Position numbers and translations under genes: made by a program
Notes under the pieces: model-generated
Told to the model about the DNA's origin: nothing
Seen by the model: the letters and a program-made list of their open reading frames with translations, nothing else
The model's database searches: none
Shown: positions 38,332-46,794 of the stretch, one piece after another
Position numbering within the stretch: the stretch's first letter is position 1
Layout: each line of letters starts with the position of its first letter
NCBI GenBank assembly: GCA_944367565.1
Contig: CALVWR010000015.1
Span: forward strand, 1 to 47,123
DNA length: 47,123 bases
Direction of reading: 5' to 3'
Source: an uncultured Clostridia bacterium
GTDB lineage: Bacteria > Bacillota > Clostridia > Christensenellales > Borkfalkiaceae

Positions 38332-40263
38332 ATGAAAATCACATTGAAAGACGGAACCGTTCTGGAAACGGAGAACGGAAAGACGGTAGGGGACGCGGCG
38401 AAAGCGATCAGCGAAGGGCTGTACAGAAACGCCGTATGCGGCAAGGTGGACGGGAAACTCGTCGATTTATCGTATGTTCTGAACGAGGATTGCGCATTGG
38501 AGATCGTTACGCTGAAAGACAAGGAAGGACTGCATGTATTCCGTCATACGGCTTCGCACGTATTGGCGCAGGCGGTGAAGTCGATTTATCCCACCTGTAA
38601 ACTCGCCATCGGACCGGTGATCGAAAACGGATTTTATTACGATTTCGATTTCAAGACGCCCATCACGCAGGAAGACTTAAAGAAGATCGAAGCGGAAATG
38701 CAGAAGATCATCAAGAGCGATCTGCCGATCGAGCGGTTTACGCTGCCGAAGAAAGACGCGCTGAAAATGATGGATAATTTCAGCGAGCCTTATAAAAAGG
38801 AACTGATCGAAAATCTGCCGAAAGGGGAAGAGATTTCCTTTTACAAACAGGGCGACTTCGTCGATCTGTGCCGCGGACCGCATCTGCCGTCCACGGGGAA
38901 GATCAAGGCGTTCAAGCTGACGAGCGTGACGGGCGCGTACTGGCGCGGGGACGAAAAGAACAAGATGCTTACGCGCATTTACGGCACGGCGTTTGAGAAG
39001 AAGTCGGAACTGGAAGAATATCTTACCGCCGTGGAAGAGGCGAAAAAGCGCGATCACAACAAGCTGGGCAGAGAGCTCGGGATCTTCATGACGGAAGAGG
39101 TCGTGGGTCAGGGTCTTCCCATCTTCATGCCGAAGGGCGCGAAGATTATGCAGATTCTGACGCGTTTTGTGGAGGATGAAGAGGAAAAGCGCGGATTCAT
39201 GCTTACGAAGACGCCGTATATGGCGAAGCACGATCTTTACCGCATTTCGGGACATTGGGATCATTATCGCGACAAGATGTTCATCATCGGCGACGAGAAC
39301 AGCCCCGACGCGATGGCGCTTCGTCCGATGACCTGTCCGTTTCAGTATCAGGTATACAAAAACGGATTGAAAAGCTACCGTGATCTGCCGTGTCGCTATG
39401 CGGAGACGGCAACGCTGTTCAGGAAAGAAGCGAGCGGCGAGATGCACGGACTGATCCGCATAAGGCAGTTTACGTTATCCGACGGGCACATCATCTGTAC
39501 GCCCGATCAGATCGAAGACGAATTCCGTCGCTGTCTCGATCTGAGTTATTATTTCCTCGACTGCCTCGGACTGAAAGAGGACGTAACGTTCCGGTTCAGC
39601 AAACGCGGGAAATCCGATAAAGCGAAATATATCGATAACGACAAGGCATGGAAAGAAACGGAAGCGCGCATGAAGACGATCCTCGACGATCTGGGGATCA
39701 ACTATGTGGAAGCCGACGGGGAAGCGGCGTTTTACGGACCGAAGCTGGACGTGCAGATCAAGAACGTATACGGCAAGGAGGATACGCTCATCACCTTGCA
39801 GCTGGATTTTGCCGCGGGACATTCTTTCGGCATGACGTATATCGATGAGAACGGGGAAAAGCAGACGCCGTTCGTCATTCACAGAAGTTCCATCGGCTGT
39901 TACGAAAGGACGCTCGCTCTGCTCATCGAAAAATACGCGGGAGCGTTTCCGCTGTGGCTTGCGCCGGTACAGGTGAAGGTGATCGCCGTGACCGAACGGA
40001 ACGCCGCATATGCCGAAGCGGTGGCGAAGGAACTGAACGACCGCGGACTCCGTGCGGAAGCCGACGTGCGCAACGAAAAGGTCGGCTACAAGATCAGGGA
40101 AGCAAGGTTGGAAAAAGTGCCTTATTTCTTCGTGGTGGGGGACAAGGAAGCGGAACAGAATACCGTTTCGGTCTGGAGCAGGAAAGAAGGCGATCTCGGC
40201 GGCATGAGCAAAGCGGATATTTTTGCGAAACTGCTTGAGGAAAATGCGACGAAAAAAGTATAA
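38332..40263 (+). CDS. thrS: Threonyl-tRNA synthetase
   Basis: A 643-residue class II synthetase that charges tRNA-Thr. The N-terminal TGS domain covers about residues 1-60, then the editing domain (HTASHVLAQA) with its His/Cys metal sites, then the class II core: motif 2 ATLFRKEASGEMHGLIR, zinc and substrate residues in MALRPMTCPFQ, and motif 3 around RSSIGCYERTLALLIE. The anticodon-binding domain is the last 100 residues. Length is normal. The start is ATG 38332, seven bases after GGAG, chosen over an in-frame start at 38314 because the latter overlaps the terminator T run. Regulated by the T-box just upstream. Confidence 0.97.
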   Translation: MKITLKDGTVLETENGKTVGDAAKAISEGLYRNAVCGKVDGKLVDLSYVLNEDCALEIVTLKDKEGLHVFRHTASHVLAQAVKSIYPTCKLAIGPVIENGFYYDFDFKTPITQEDLKKIEAEMQKIIKSDLPIERFTLPKKDALKMMDNFSEPYKKELIENLPKGEEISFYKQGDFVDLCRGPHLPSTGKIKAFKLTSVTGAYWRGDEKNKMLTRIYGTAFEKKSELEEYLTAVEEAKKRDHNKLGRELGIFMTEEVVGQGLPIFMPKGAKIMQILTRFVEDEEEKRGFMLTKTPYMAKHDLYRISGHWDHYRDKMFIIGDENSPDAMALRPMTCPFQYQVYKNGLKSYRDLPCRYAETATLFRKEASGEMHGLIRIRQFTLSDGHIICTPDQIEDEFRRCLDLSYYFLDCLGLKEDVTFRFSKRGKSDKAKYIDNDKAWKETEARMKTILDDLGINYVEADGEAAFYGPKLDVQIKNVYGKEDTLITLQLDFAAGHSFGMTYIDENGEKQTPFVIHRSSIGCYERTLALLIEKYAGAFPLWLAPVQVKVIAVTERNAAYAEAVAKELNDRGLRAEADVRNEKVGYKIREARLEKVPYFFVVGDKEAEQNTVSVWSRKEGDLGGMSKADIFAKLLEENATKKV

Positions 40264-40269
40264 TCAGCC

Positions 40270-40295
40270 GGGCGGCGTGTATTTTCACGCCGCCC
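40270..40295 (+). terminator. Hairpin after thrS
   Basis: A perfect 10-bp stem (40270-40279 with 40286-40295, loop TATTTT), followed by an AT-rich but interrupted stretch. It is a weak intrinsic terminator candidate. Confidence 0.55.
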
Positions 40296-40318
40296 TATGT
40301 ATTATCGCAAAATTTTTC

Positions 40319-40347
40319 TTGAATACGGAAATGTTTTATGCTAAAAT
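40319..40347 (+). promoter_or_regulatory. Promoter of the MFS transporter gene
   Basis: TTGAAT (40319-40324), a 17-nt spacer and TAAAAT (40342-40347), about 50 nt before the ATG. Confidence 0.6.
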
Positions 40348-40401
40348 GAAAAAGTAAGCCGGCGTTTTGCCGGCGCGAGGGAGAGGATAAAGGAGGGGAG
40401 A

Positions 40402-41733
40402 ATGAAGCTCAATATCAAAAATACGTTTTTCGTAGGTCTGATCTTTCTGAGCATATCCATGTTCTGGCAGGTTTACGACAGCATCGTTTCCAAAATCCTT
40501 GCGGGAACGTTCGGGTTGGACAATGCCGTCCGCGGCATCATCATGGCGCTCGACAACATCGTCGCGCTCTTCATGCTGCCGCTGTTCGGAATGTTGTCCG
40601 ACAAGTCGCAGAAATGTCGATTCGGCAGACGTACGCCCTATATCGTGGTGGGGACGATCTTGTCGGCGCTTACATTTGTGGCAGTGGGAATCGGTGCGGA
40701 CAGCGGATCGCTTGCGCTGTTCATGACGGCGCTGTGTTTCACGCTCGTGTTCATGAGCGTCTACCGTTCGCCCGCCGTCGCGCTCATGCCCGACGTGACC
40801 GTAAAGCCTCTTCGGAGCAAAGCCAACGCCGTCATCAACCTGACGGGTGCGCTCGGCGGACTTATTTCGCTGGGACTGATTGCGTTCATGGTCAAAGAAA
40901 ACGGGAAATATCTTCCGCTCTTTGCCGTGGTTTCGGCGTTGATGATCTTCTTTCTCGTTCTGTTTCTCGTTCTCGTAAAGGAAAAGAAACTCACCGCTTT
41001 GCGCGAAGAGGACGAAAGGCGTTTCGGGATCGTGGACGAAGGGGACGAAAACGAGGGGACGGAAAAACTGGGCAGAGAGAAACTGCGCAGCATGATCTTT
41101 CTGCTCGCGTCGGTATTTTTATGGTTTATGGCGTACAACGCGGTGACGTCATCTTTTTCGGTTTACGCGCAGGAGATCTGGGGGATTGCCGACGGTTCGT
41201 TTTCTCTCCCGCTGATGGTCGCGCAGGTCGCCGCCATCGCCATGTTTATCCCCGTCGGGCTCATCGCTTCCCGCATCGGGCGGAAAAAGACTATTCTCAT
41301 CGGGGTCGCGGTGATGTTTTTTTCCTTCTTCGCGGCGTTCTTTGTCGGTTCCAATCTTTTCGGCGTGAAGATCGATCTTTCCGAGGGAAGCGTGTTTTCC
41401 AATCCCATGTTCTATGTGATGTCGATCTTCTTCGCCCTGTGCGGCGTCGGCTGGGCGACCATCAACGTCAATTCCTATCCCATGGTGGTGGAAATGAGTA
41501 AAGGTTCCACCGTCGGAAAATTTACCGGTTATTATTACACCGCGTCCATGGCGGGACAGATCGTCACGCCCTTCCTTTCCGGACTGCTGATGGACGCCGT
41601 AGGAATGGAGTCGCTGTTTATGTATTCGGCGGCGTTTATGCTGTTTGCGTTTGTCACGATGTTATTCGTATTCCACGGCGACAGCAAGCCGCTTCCCAAA
41701 AAGAGCGCGCTGGAAAATTACGATACGGATTAA
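40402..41733 (+). CDS. MFS transporter, possibly sugar-type (SLC45/GPH-like)
   Basis: A 443-residue major facilitator with about 12 transmembrane segments. The MFS loop signature after the second segment appears as GMLSDKSQKCRFGRRTPYIV, matching the SLC45-like and GPH-like branch of sugar transporters. A charged cytoplasmic loop (about 195-235) joins the halves. No substrate can be named. The start is ATG 40402 with AGGAGGGG upstream. A YcxB-like gene follows after nine bases, probably in the same operon. It is preceded by its own promoter, so it is not part of the thrS unit. Confidence 0.83.
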   Translation: MKLNIKNTFFVGLIFLSISMFWQVYDSIVSKILAGTFGLDNAVRGIIMALDNIVALFMLPLFGMLSDKSQKCRFGRRTPYIVVGTILSALTFVAVGIGADSGSLALFMTALCFTLVFMSVYRSPAVALMPDVTVKPLRSKANAVINLTGALGGLISLGLIAFMVKENGKYLPLFAVVSALMIFFLVLFLVLVKEKKLTALREEDERRFGIVDEGDENEGTEKLGREKLRSMIFLLASVFLWFMAYNAVTSSFSVYAQEIWGIADGSFSLPLMVAQVAAIAMFIPVGLIASRIGRKKTILIGVAVMFFSFFAAFFVGSNLFGVKIDLSEGSVFSNPMFYVMSIFFALCGVGWATINVNSYPMVVEMSKGSTVGKFTGYYYTASMAGQIVTPFLSGLLMDAVGMESLFMYSAAFMLFAFVTMLFVFHGDSKPLPKKSALENYDTD

Positions 41734-41742
41734 GGAGAAATG

Positions 41743-42294
41743 ATGGAAGGAATGAACGAATCGGAAGAAAGGAAAGAAGAAATCGTTTTGTTTGAAAACA
41801 AAACCTTGATCGGGAGAGAGGAAAACGCCGCGTTCCAGAAATACGCCGTCAAAAGGCAACTCGGAAAATTCCGGTATATCGGCACGGTGGCGTTCGCCGT
41901 GCTCGGCGCCATGTTTTTGGCGGTTCAGGATTATTTTCTCGGAGCCGTGATGCTCGCGCTGGCGGCAGTGTATCTGTTTTTGCCTCTTATCTTAGGGAAA
42001 ATCGCCGCAAAAAAGAAAAACGTACCCGACGTGATCATCGACGGAATCGAAGAGCACTATCGCGCGTATGAGGACCGCATCGAGGTTTCTTCCGCAAGCG
42101 GCGGCGCGACGGTCGCTACAAACGTCGTTTTGTATCCGCACATCCGAGAAGCGCGGGTAAACGGAAATTACATCTATCTATACATCAGCAAAATACAGGC
42201 GCATATCCTCGTTTCCACGGGGTTTCTTACGGGCAACGCGCCGGACTTTCTGTCCTTTCTCGAAAAAAAAGGCGTGAAAGTCTGTTATCGATGA
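41743..42294 (+). CDS. YcxB-like membrane protein
   Basis: A 183-residue protein with two transmembrane segments at about residues 48-66 and 70-88, and a soluble C-terminal half that resembles the YcxB-like domain of unknown function (EEHYRAYEDRIEVSS, TNVVLYPHIREAR, YIYLYISKIQAHIL). Three in-frame ATG codons (41740, 41743, 41752) are possible; 41743 gives the best spacing (5 nt) to AGGAG. It is cotranscribed with the MFS gene. No function can be assigned. Confidence 0.65.
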   Translation: MEGMNESEERKEEIVLFENKTLIGREENAAFQKYAVKRQLGKFRYIGTVAFAVLGAMFLAVQDYFLGAVMLALAAVYLFLPLILGKIAAKKKNVPDVIIDGIEEHYRAYEDRIEVSSASGGATVATNVVLYPHIREARVNGNYIYLYISKIQAHILVSTGFLTGNAPDFLSFLEKKGVKVCYR

Positions 42295-42303
42295 AGAGAC
42301 ATA

Positions 42304-42351
42304 AAAAAGCCGCCTCAAAACGGGCGAAAACCCGTTTTGAGGCGGCTTTTT
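42304..42351. terminator. Bidirectional terminator, YcxB-like and degV
   Basis: A perfect 21-bp stem (42304-42324 with 42331-42351, loop CGAAAA) with A run on one side and T run on the other. It separates the plus-strand MFS unit from the minus-strand marR-degV unit. Confidence 0.93.
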
Positions 42352-42369
42352 CAATGCACGAAGGTTTTT

Positions 42370-43218
42370 TTACTGTTTTGCGATGAATACCACGCCGAAG
42401 CAGCCCGGCCCGGCGTGTGTGCCGACCGTGGGACCGATATCGTGCATTTTCGGATCGGCATGACAGCCCGGCACGTCCGCCAGCACGCGTTTTTCAAACG
42501 CGTCGGCTTCCTCTCTGCAATCGGAATTGCCGAAATAGAGGGGATGGAAAAGATCGGCTTCTTCTTTGATTTTATCGATGATGAAATGCACGCATTTCGC
42601 CTTGCCGATCTGTTTGGAAATCACTTCCACCTTTTTGTCCAGCGTAACGACGGGATGAATGCGTAAAACTTTCGCTATGCGCATGCTCGCTGCGGAAAGT
42701 CTGCCGCCGTAACGCAGATATTTCAGGTCGTCTATGTATGCATACAGGCGGATACGATCTCTCATGCGCGTCAGATTCTCTTCCAATTCCGCCTTGCTTT
42801 TCGCGCTTTCGGCAATCCGCATCCCTTCCGTAACCAAAGCGGCAAGCGCAAACGTCACCAAGCCGGTGTCGAACAGAATCACCTGTTCTTCCATGCCCAG
42901 ACTCCGCACCGCTTCCTGCGCCGCGGAATACGTGGAGCTCATCTCGGCGCCGATCAGCAGGAGAACCAACGTGACGTCCGTTCCCCGGTAGGGGGTAAGA
43001 GCTTCTTCAAAGGCAAACCGGTTTAATTGACTCGTCTTCGGCAATTCCGTACAGTTGCGCAGCTTGGCGTAAAACGCTTCCGCGGTGATGTCCGCGCCGT
43101 CAAGATAACTTTCGTTTCCGAAAGAAATCCCCAAGGGAAGAACGTCGACTCCGAGTTCTTCGGCGGTCGATTTGGGTAAATCCGAGGATGAATCGGTGAT
43201 AAATTTAACTTTCAACAT
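42370..43218 (-). CDS. DegV-family (FakB-like) fatty acid-binding protein
   Basis: A 282-residue protein of the DegV/FakB family, which binds a fatty acid so that FakA can phosphorylate it before entry into membrane lipid synthesis. VKFITDSSSDLP near the N-terminus, PKTSQLNRFAFEEAL near residue 66 and DLKYLRYGGRLSAA with the Arg-containing loop near residue 170 are family hallmarks. Glycine-rich GTHAGPGCFGVVF ends the protein. The start is ATG 43218 with GGAG six bases upstream. It overlaps the preceding MarR gene by 14 bases, so it is translated as a pair with it. No fakA gene is in the window. Confidence 0.88.
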   Translation of the reverse strand: MLKVKFITDSSSDLPKSTAEELGVDVLPLGISFGNESYLDGADITAEAFYAKLRNCTELPKTSQLNRFAFEEALTPYRGTDVTLVLLLIGAEMSSTYSAAQEAVRSLGMEEQVILFDTGLVTFALAALVTEGMRIAESAKSKAELEENLTRMRDRIRLYAYIDDLKYLRYGGRLSAASMRIAKVLRIHPVVTLDKKVEVISKQIGKAKCVHFIIDKIKEEADLFHPLYFGNSDCREEADAFEKRVLADVPGCHADPKMHDIGPTVGTHAGPGCFGVVFIAKQ

Positions 43219-43651
43219 GATATTCTCCAAGAAAATTTTTTAATTTTTCCAATGCGACGATCAACGTTTCCGCTTCCGATCCGCTCAGATCTTTCAGAAT
43301 ACAGTCGATCATGTTTTTGTGAAATTCCATATGCACGGCGTGCGCGCTCTTTCCTTTTTCCGTCAGAAAAAGACGAATGATCCGCTTGTCTTCGCCGTCT
43401 TTTTCCCGCGCGACATAGCCCTTTTTGCACAGCGTGTCGATCGCCGTCGTCAGCGTCCCCGGCGATACCCGCAATAATTTTGCCACTTCTTTCGAGGTGT
43501 TGTTCCCGCCCGCTTTCGCGATGCTCTCGATCACGTGAATCTCCGTTACCGATAAACTGCGGTCGATTTGCCCGAGCATTTCGTTTTCTCTTTTTAAAAT
43601 CAGATTAAAACATCTGACAAAAAAATCGTTGTACTTTTCGTGAAGTTCCAA
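43205..43651 (-). CDS. MarR-family regulator (FabT-like)
   Basis: A 148-residue winged-helix regulator. The core is SVTEIHVIESIAKAGGNNTSKEVAKLL, then SPGTLTTAIDTLCKKGYVAREKDGEDKRIIRLFLTEKG, which is the MarR DNA-binding helix and wing. The start is a TTG at 43651: it lies six bases after the strong AGGGAGA site, while the longer frame to 43735 crosses the operator. Upstream is a palindrome resembling FabT boxes, and the partner gene is a FakB-like fatty acid-binding protein, so an autoregulated fatty acid-related regulator is the best hypothesis. Confidence 0.87.
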   Translation of the reverse strand: MELHEKYNDFFVRCFNLILKRENEMLGQIDRSLSVTEIHVIESIAKAGGNNTSKEVAKLLRVSPGTLTTAIDTLCKKGYVAREKDGEDKRIIRLFLTEKGKSAHAVHMEFHKNMIDCILKDLSGSEAETLIVALEKLKNFLGEYHVES

Positions 43652-43736
43652 ATCCGCTCTCCCTGAAAATCCTTTTTTTGCGGAAAATTCCCGCTGTTTT
43701 TTCCGTTTTCGCCCGCCGTTCCGTCCCTTCCGCAAA

Positions 43737-43761
43737 AAATAGTTTGATATTCAAACTATTT
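43737..43761. promoter_or_regulatory. Palindromic MarR operator (FabT-like)
   Basis: A perfect inverted repeat of two 11-bp arms (43737-43747 and 43751-43761) around TAT. The core AGTTTGATATTCAAACT resembles the streptococcal FabT site. It lies just downstream of the predicted start (about 43765) of the marR promoter, a position suited to repression. Confidence 0.8.
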
Positions 43762-43771
43762 AACGGAATTC

Positions 43772-43800
43772 ATTATAGCACCGGGCGCGAAAAAAGTCAA
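43772..43800 (-). promoter_or_regulatory. Promoter of marR-degV
   Basis: On the minus strand TTGACT (43800-43795), a 17-nt spacer and TATAAT (43777-43772). The operator lies from +4 to +28. Confidence 0.88.
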
Positions 43801-43873
43801 CGAAAAAACGGATATGATTTTAAGAGCGGGAAAAAGAAATGTCGGGACGGCGCGGAAAATATATGACGATCAG

Positions 43874-43902
43874 TTGACGAACGGGGGGATTTTTTGTATA
43901 AT
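43874..43902 (+). promoter_or_regulatory. Promoter of the pur operon
   Basis: TTGACG (43874-43879), a 17-nt spacer and TATAAT (43897-43902). Predicted start near 43909, giving a leader of about 214 nt before purE. Confidence 0.85.
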
Positions 43903-43928
43903 AATGTCGTAAGGAAAAAGAGTGTTTT

Positions 43929-44048
43929 TTGTGACTGTCGGTAAAGTCGGGCAAGGAAAAAATGCCGGGCAAGCGGGCGTCCGCGAGGGAGCGAAAAACC
44001 GTATTGAGCCGACCGACTGGGCAGTACCGTTTTGGGCTGTCTTTTTTT
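43929..44048 (+). ncRNA. ZTP (pfl) riboswitch with overlapping terminator
   Basis: The leader contains the conserved parts of a ZTP riboswitch: TGTGACTGTCGG near 43930, GGGAGCG near 43987, and CCGACTGGGCA at 44013-44023, which is close to the consensus CCGCCUGGGCA. The last block overlaps a terminator (44020-44025 with 44036-44041, inner pairs 44027-44028 with 44034-44035) followed by seven T (44042-44048). Binding of ZTP or ZMP would hold the aptamer, prevent the terminator and raise expression of purE when 10-formyl-THF is low. The match is by conserved blocks; no covariance search was run. Confidence 0.85.
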
Positions 44049-44122
44049 ATTGTTCGGGAACGGGAAGCAAAAACGCGGCGAGCGGATAGAGGGCGCGTCG
44101 GAAAGAAAAAGGAGAAGACGGA

Positions 44123-44617
44123 ATGAAAAAAGTCGGAATCGTGATGGGCAGCGACAGCGATTTGCCCGTATTGGAAAAGGCGGCGGAAACGCTGAAAAAG
44201 TACGGCGTGCCGTACGAGATGCACGTTTATTCGGCGCATCGCACGCCGGCGGAAGCGAAGGCGTTTGCGGAAAACGCGGAAGAAAACGGATTCGGCGCGA
44301 TCATCGCGGCGGCGGGAAAGGCGGCGCATCTGGCGGGAAGTCTTGCGGCGAACACGGTGTTGCCGGTGATCGGGATTCCGGTGAAATCGTCCACGCTGGA
44401 CGGGCTGGACGCGTTATTGTCGACGGTGCAGATGCCGACGGGGATTCCGGTGGCAACGGTGGCGATCGACGGAGCGGAAAACGCGGCGCTGCTGGCGATC
44501 GAGATTCTTTCGGTTTCGGACGGAGAACTTCGCGGAAAGCTGAAAGAAGCGCGGAAAGCGGCGGCGCAGAAAGTGCTGGAAAAGAACCGTGCGGTGGAAG
44601 AAAAATTCAACCGCTGA
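44123..44617 (+). CDS. purE: N5-carboxyaminoimidazole ribonucleotide mutase
   Basis: A 164-residue enzyme that converts N5-CAIR to CAIR in purine biosynthesis. GIVMGSDSDLPV near the N-terminus binds the nucleotide phosphate, and YSAHRTPAEA carries the catalytic histidine. The chain ends soon after the fold, and the length is typical of class I PurE. The start is ATG 44123 with AAAGGAG upstream. It opens the pur operon behind the ZTP riboswitch. The partner purK is not in the visible part of the operon. Confidence 0.95.
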   Translation: MKKVGIVMGSDSDLPVLEKAAETLKKYGVPYEMHVYSAHRTPAEAKAFAENAEENGFGAIIAAAGKAAHLAGSLAANTVLPVIGIPVKSSTLDGLDALLSTVQMPTGIPVATVAIDGAENAALLAIEILSVSDGELRGKLKEARKAAAQKVLEKNRAVEEKFNR

Positions 44618-44650
44618 AAAAAACGAGAATAAAAAAAGGAGTTATCGTAT

Positions 44651-45361
44651 ATGCAAAAGACCACACAGCTTTATGAAGGAAAGGCGAAGAAAGTTTACGC
44701 AACGGAAGATCCGGAATACTGCATCGTTTCTTATAAGGACGACGCGACGGCGTTTAACGGGCTGAAAAAAGGTTCGATCGCGGGGAAGGGCGCAATCAAC
44801 AACCGCGTGACCAATTTTCTGATGAAACTTCTGGAAAAGAACGGCATTCCCACGCATTATGTGGAGGAACTCAACGATCGGGAAACGGTGGTACGCCGTG
44901 TGAAGATCGTGCCGCTGGAAGTGATTGTGAGAAACATCGCGGCGGGTTCGCTTGCAAAGCGCCTCGGCGTGGAAGAAGGGACGAAACTGCATTCCACGGT
45001 GTTGGAATATTGCTATAAGGACGACGCGTTGGGCGATCCGATGGTCAACGAATATCATATTCTTGCAATGCAGTGGGCGACGAAGGAGGAACTGGACAAA
45101 ATCGCTTCATACGCGTTGAAGATCAACAAAGTGCTTTCCGATTATCTGAAGGCGGTGAACATCGAACTCATCGATTTCAAACTGGAATTCGGCAAGACTT
45201 CGGACGGGACGATCGTGCTGGCGGATGAAATTTCGCCCGATACCTGTCGGTTCTGGGACAGCGTGACGAAGGAAAAGCTCGACAAAGACCGGTTCCGTCG
45301 CGATCTCGGCGGCGTAGAGGACGCATATCACGAAATTTTGAAACGTTTGCTGGGAGAATAA
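44651..45361 (+). CDS. purC: SAICAR synthetase
   Basis: A 236-residue ATP-dependent ligase that joins CAIR and aspartate to give [18 protein letters not shown] at the N-terminus binds [15 protein letters not shown]-type (here [17 protein letters not shown]) and [22 protein letters not shown] are the signature regions. Length is normal. The start is ATG 44651, with AGGAG nine bases upstream. It lies 33 bp after purE and 3 bp before purF. Confidence 0.96.
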   Translation: MQKTTQLYEGKAKKVYATEDPEYCIVSYKDDATAFNGLKKGSIAGKGAINNRVTNFLMKLLEKNGIPTHYVEELNDRETVVRRVKIVPLEVIVRNIAAGSLAKRLGVEEGTKLHSTVLEYCYKDDALGDPMVNEYHILAMQWATKEELDKIASYALKINKVLSDYLKAVNIELIDFKLEFGKTSDGTIVLADEISPDTCRFWDSVTKEKLDKDRFRRDLGGVEDAYHEILKRLLGE

Positions 45362-45364
45362 AGC

Positions 45365-46792
45365 ATGAGAAAGATCAATGAAGAGTGCGGCGTATTCGGA
45401 ATTTTCGCGCCGGAAAAGACCGATGTCGCGCATCTGACGTATTACGGATTGTTCGCCTTACAGCACAGGGGGCAGGAATCGGCAGGGATCGTCGTCAACG
45501 ATGACGGCGTGTTCCGCGTGCATAAAGATGACGGTCTGGTCAACGACATTTTCACGCCCCGCATTATGGAGACGCTCGGAGAGGGCAACATGGCGGTGGG
45601 ACACGTGCGTTACGGAACTACGGGCAGCAAAGGCGTCGTCAACGCGCAGCCTATCGTGGTACGTCATATCAAAGGGACGATGGCGCTCGCGCACAACGGC
45701 AATCTCATCAATTCCTACGAACTGAGAGAGGCGTTGGAAGAACAGGGCTCGATCTTCCACACGACGAGCGACACCGAAGTCATCTCCTATATGATCACAA
45801 AGGAGCGCATCAACGCCTGTTCCATCGAGGAGGCGATCGGCCGCGCGGTGAAGAAGATCAAAGGCGCGTATTCGCTCATCGTCATGTCGCCGCAGAAGAT
45901 GATCGCCGTGCGCGATCCCAACGGATTCCATCCGCTGTGCTACGGACAGAGGGCGGATGGCGCATACGTCATCGCGTCGGAAACCTGCGCGCTCGATTCC
46001 GTGGGCGCAAAGTTCATCCGCGACGTGCTCCCCGGAGAAATGGTGGTCTTTACGAAGAGCGGAGTTCTGTCCGTCAAGGATAACTGCGACACGGCAAAAC
46101 CCTCTATGTGTATTTTCGAATATATTTATTTCGCCCGTCCCGATTCCATGATCGACGGCTATTCCGTGCACGAAGCGCGCCGCAAAGCGGGCGAGTTTCT
46201 GGCGGAAGAATATAAGGTGGACGCGGACATCGTCATCGGCGTTCCCGACAGCGGCATCGACGCCGCTCTCGGCTACGCGAAGCGTTCGGGCATTCCGTAC
46301 GGCGTGGGACTCATCAAAAATAAGTATATCGGCAGAACGTTTATCGCACCGGGACAGAAATCCAGAGAAAACCTCGTCAGGATCAAACTCAACGCCGTGC
46401 CGTCTTCCGTGAAGGGCAAGCGCGTGATCATGGTGGACGATTCCATCGTGCGCGGGACGACCAGCGGACCCATCGTGAAACTGCTCAGGGACGCGGGCGC
46501 GACGGAAGTGCATATGATGGTGGCGTCTCCGCCGTTTCTGAATCCGTGCTACTACGGCACCGACGTGGACAGCAAGGAAAACCTCATTGCCTGCAAACAT
46601 ACGGTGAAAGAGATCGCCGACATCATCGGCGTCGATTCTCTCGGATATCTCAATCCCAAATATCTGCCTTATCTTGCCGGAGACGGCACGAAGGGGTTCT
46701 GCACGGCGTGTTTCGACGGGAAATATCCCACGGAAGTTCCCGCGCAGATCCGTAAGGACAAATTTGAACAGAAAATCACCGGCAAGGAGTGA
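45365..46792 (+). CDS. purF: Amidophosphoribosyltransferase
   Basis: A 475-residue enzyme that makes phosphoribosylamine from PRPP and glutamine, the committed purine step. The glutamine-cleaving Cys8 becomes the N-terminal residue after removal of a short propeptide (MRKINEE). HNGNLIN and the SDTEVISY region belong to the glutaminase domain. The PRPP motif [13 protein letters not shown] is near residue 356. Cysteines in [14 protein letters not shown] and GFCTACFDG fit the [4Fe-4S] cluster of Bacillus-type PurF. The start is ATG 45365. Confidence 0.97.
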   Translation: MRKINEECGVFGIFAPEKTDVAHLTYYGLFALQHRGQESAGIVVNDDGVFRVHKDDGLVNDIFTPRIMETLGEGNMAVGHVRYGTTGSKGVVNAQPIVVRHIKGTMALAHNGNLINSYELREALEEQGSIFHTTSDTEVISYMITKERINACSIEEAIGRAVKKIKGAYSLIVMSPQKMIAVRDPNGFHPLCYGQRADGAYVIASETCALDSVGAKFIRDVLPGEMVVFTKSGVLSVKDNCDTAKPSMCIFEYIYFARPDSMIDGYSVHEARRKAGEFLAEEYKVDADIVIGVPDSGIDAALGYAKRSGIPYGVGLIKNKYIGRTFIAPGQKSRENLVRIKLNAVPSSVKGKRVIMVDDSIVRGTTSGPIVKLLRDAGATEVHMMVASPPFLNPCYYGTDVDSKENLIACKHTVKEIADIIGVDSLGYLNPKYLPYLAGDGTKGFCTACFDGKYPTEVPAQIRKDKFEQKITGKE

Positions 46793-46794
46793 AT

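Noticed and set aside
40614-41501. A 295-codon plus-strand frame within the MFS gene
   Set aside because: Arginine-rich out-of-frame translation of the transporter; the transporter frame has segments and an MFS motif.
44032-44676. A 214-codon plus-strand frame overlapping purE
   Set aside because: Out-of-frame shadow of purE, dominated by Arg and Gly; purE is clear and has a ribosome binding site.
45458-46600. A 380-codon minus-strand open frame opposite purF
   Set aside because: Antisense shadow of purF; histidine- and arginine-rich and without family resemblance.
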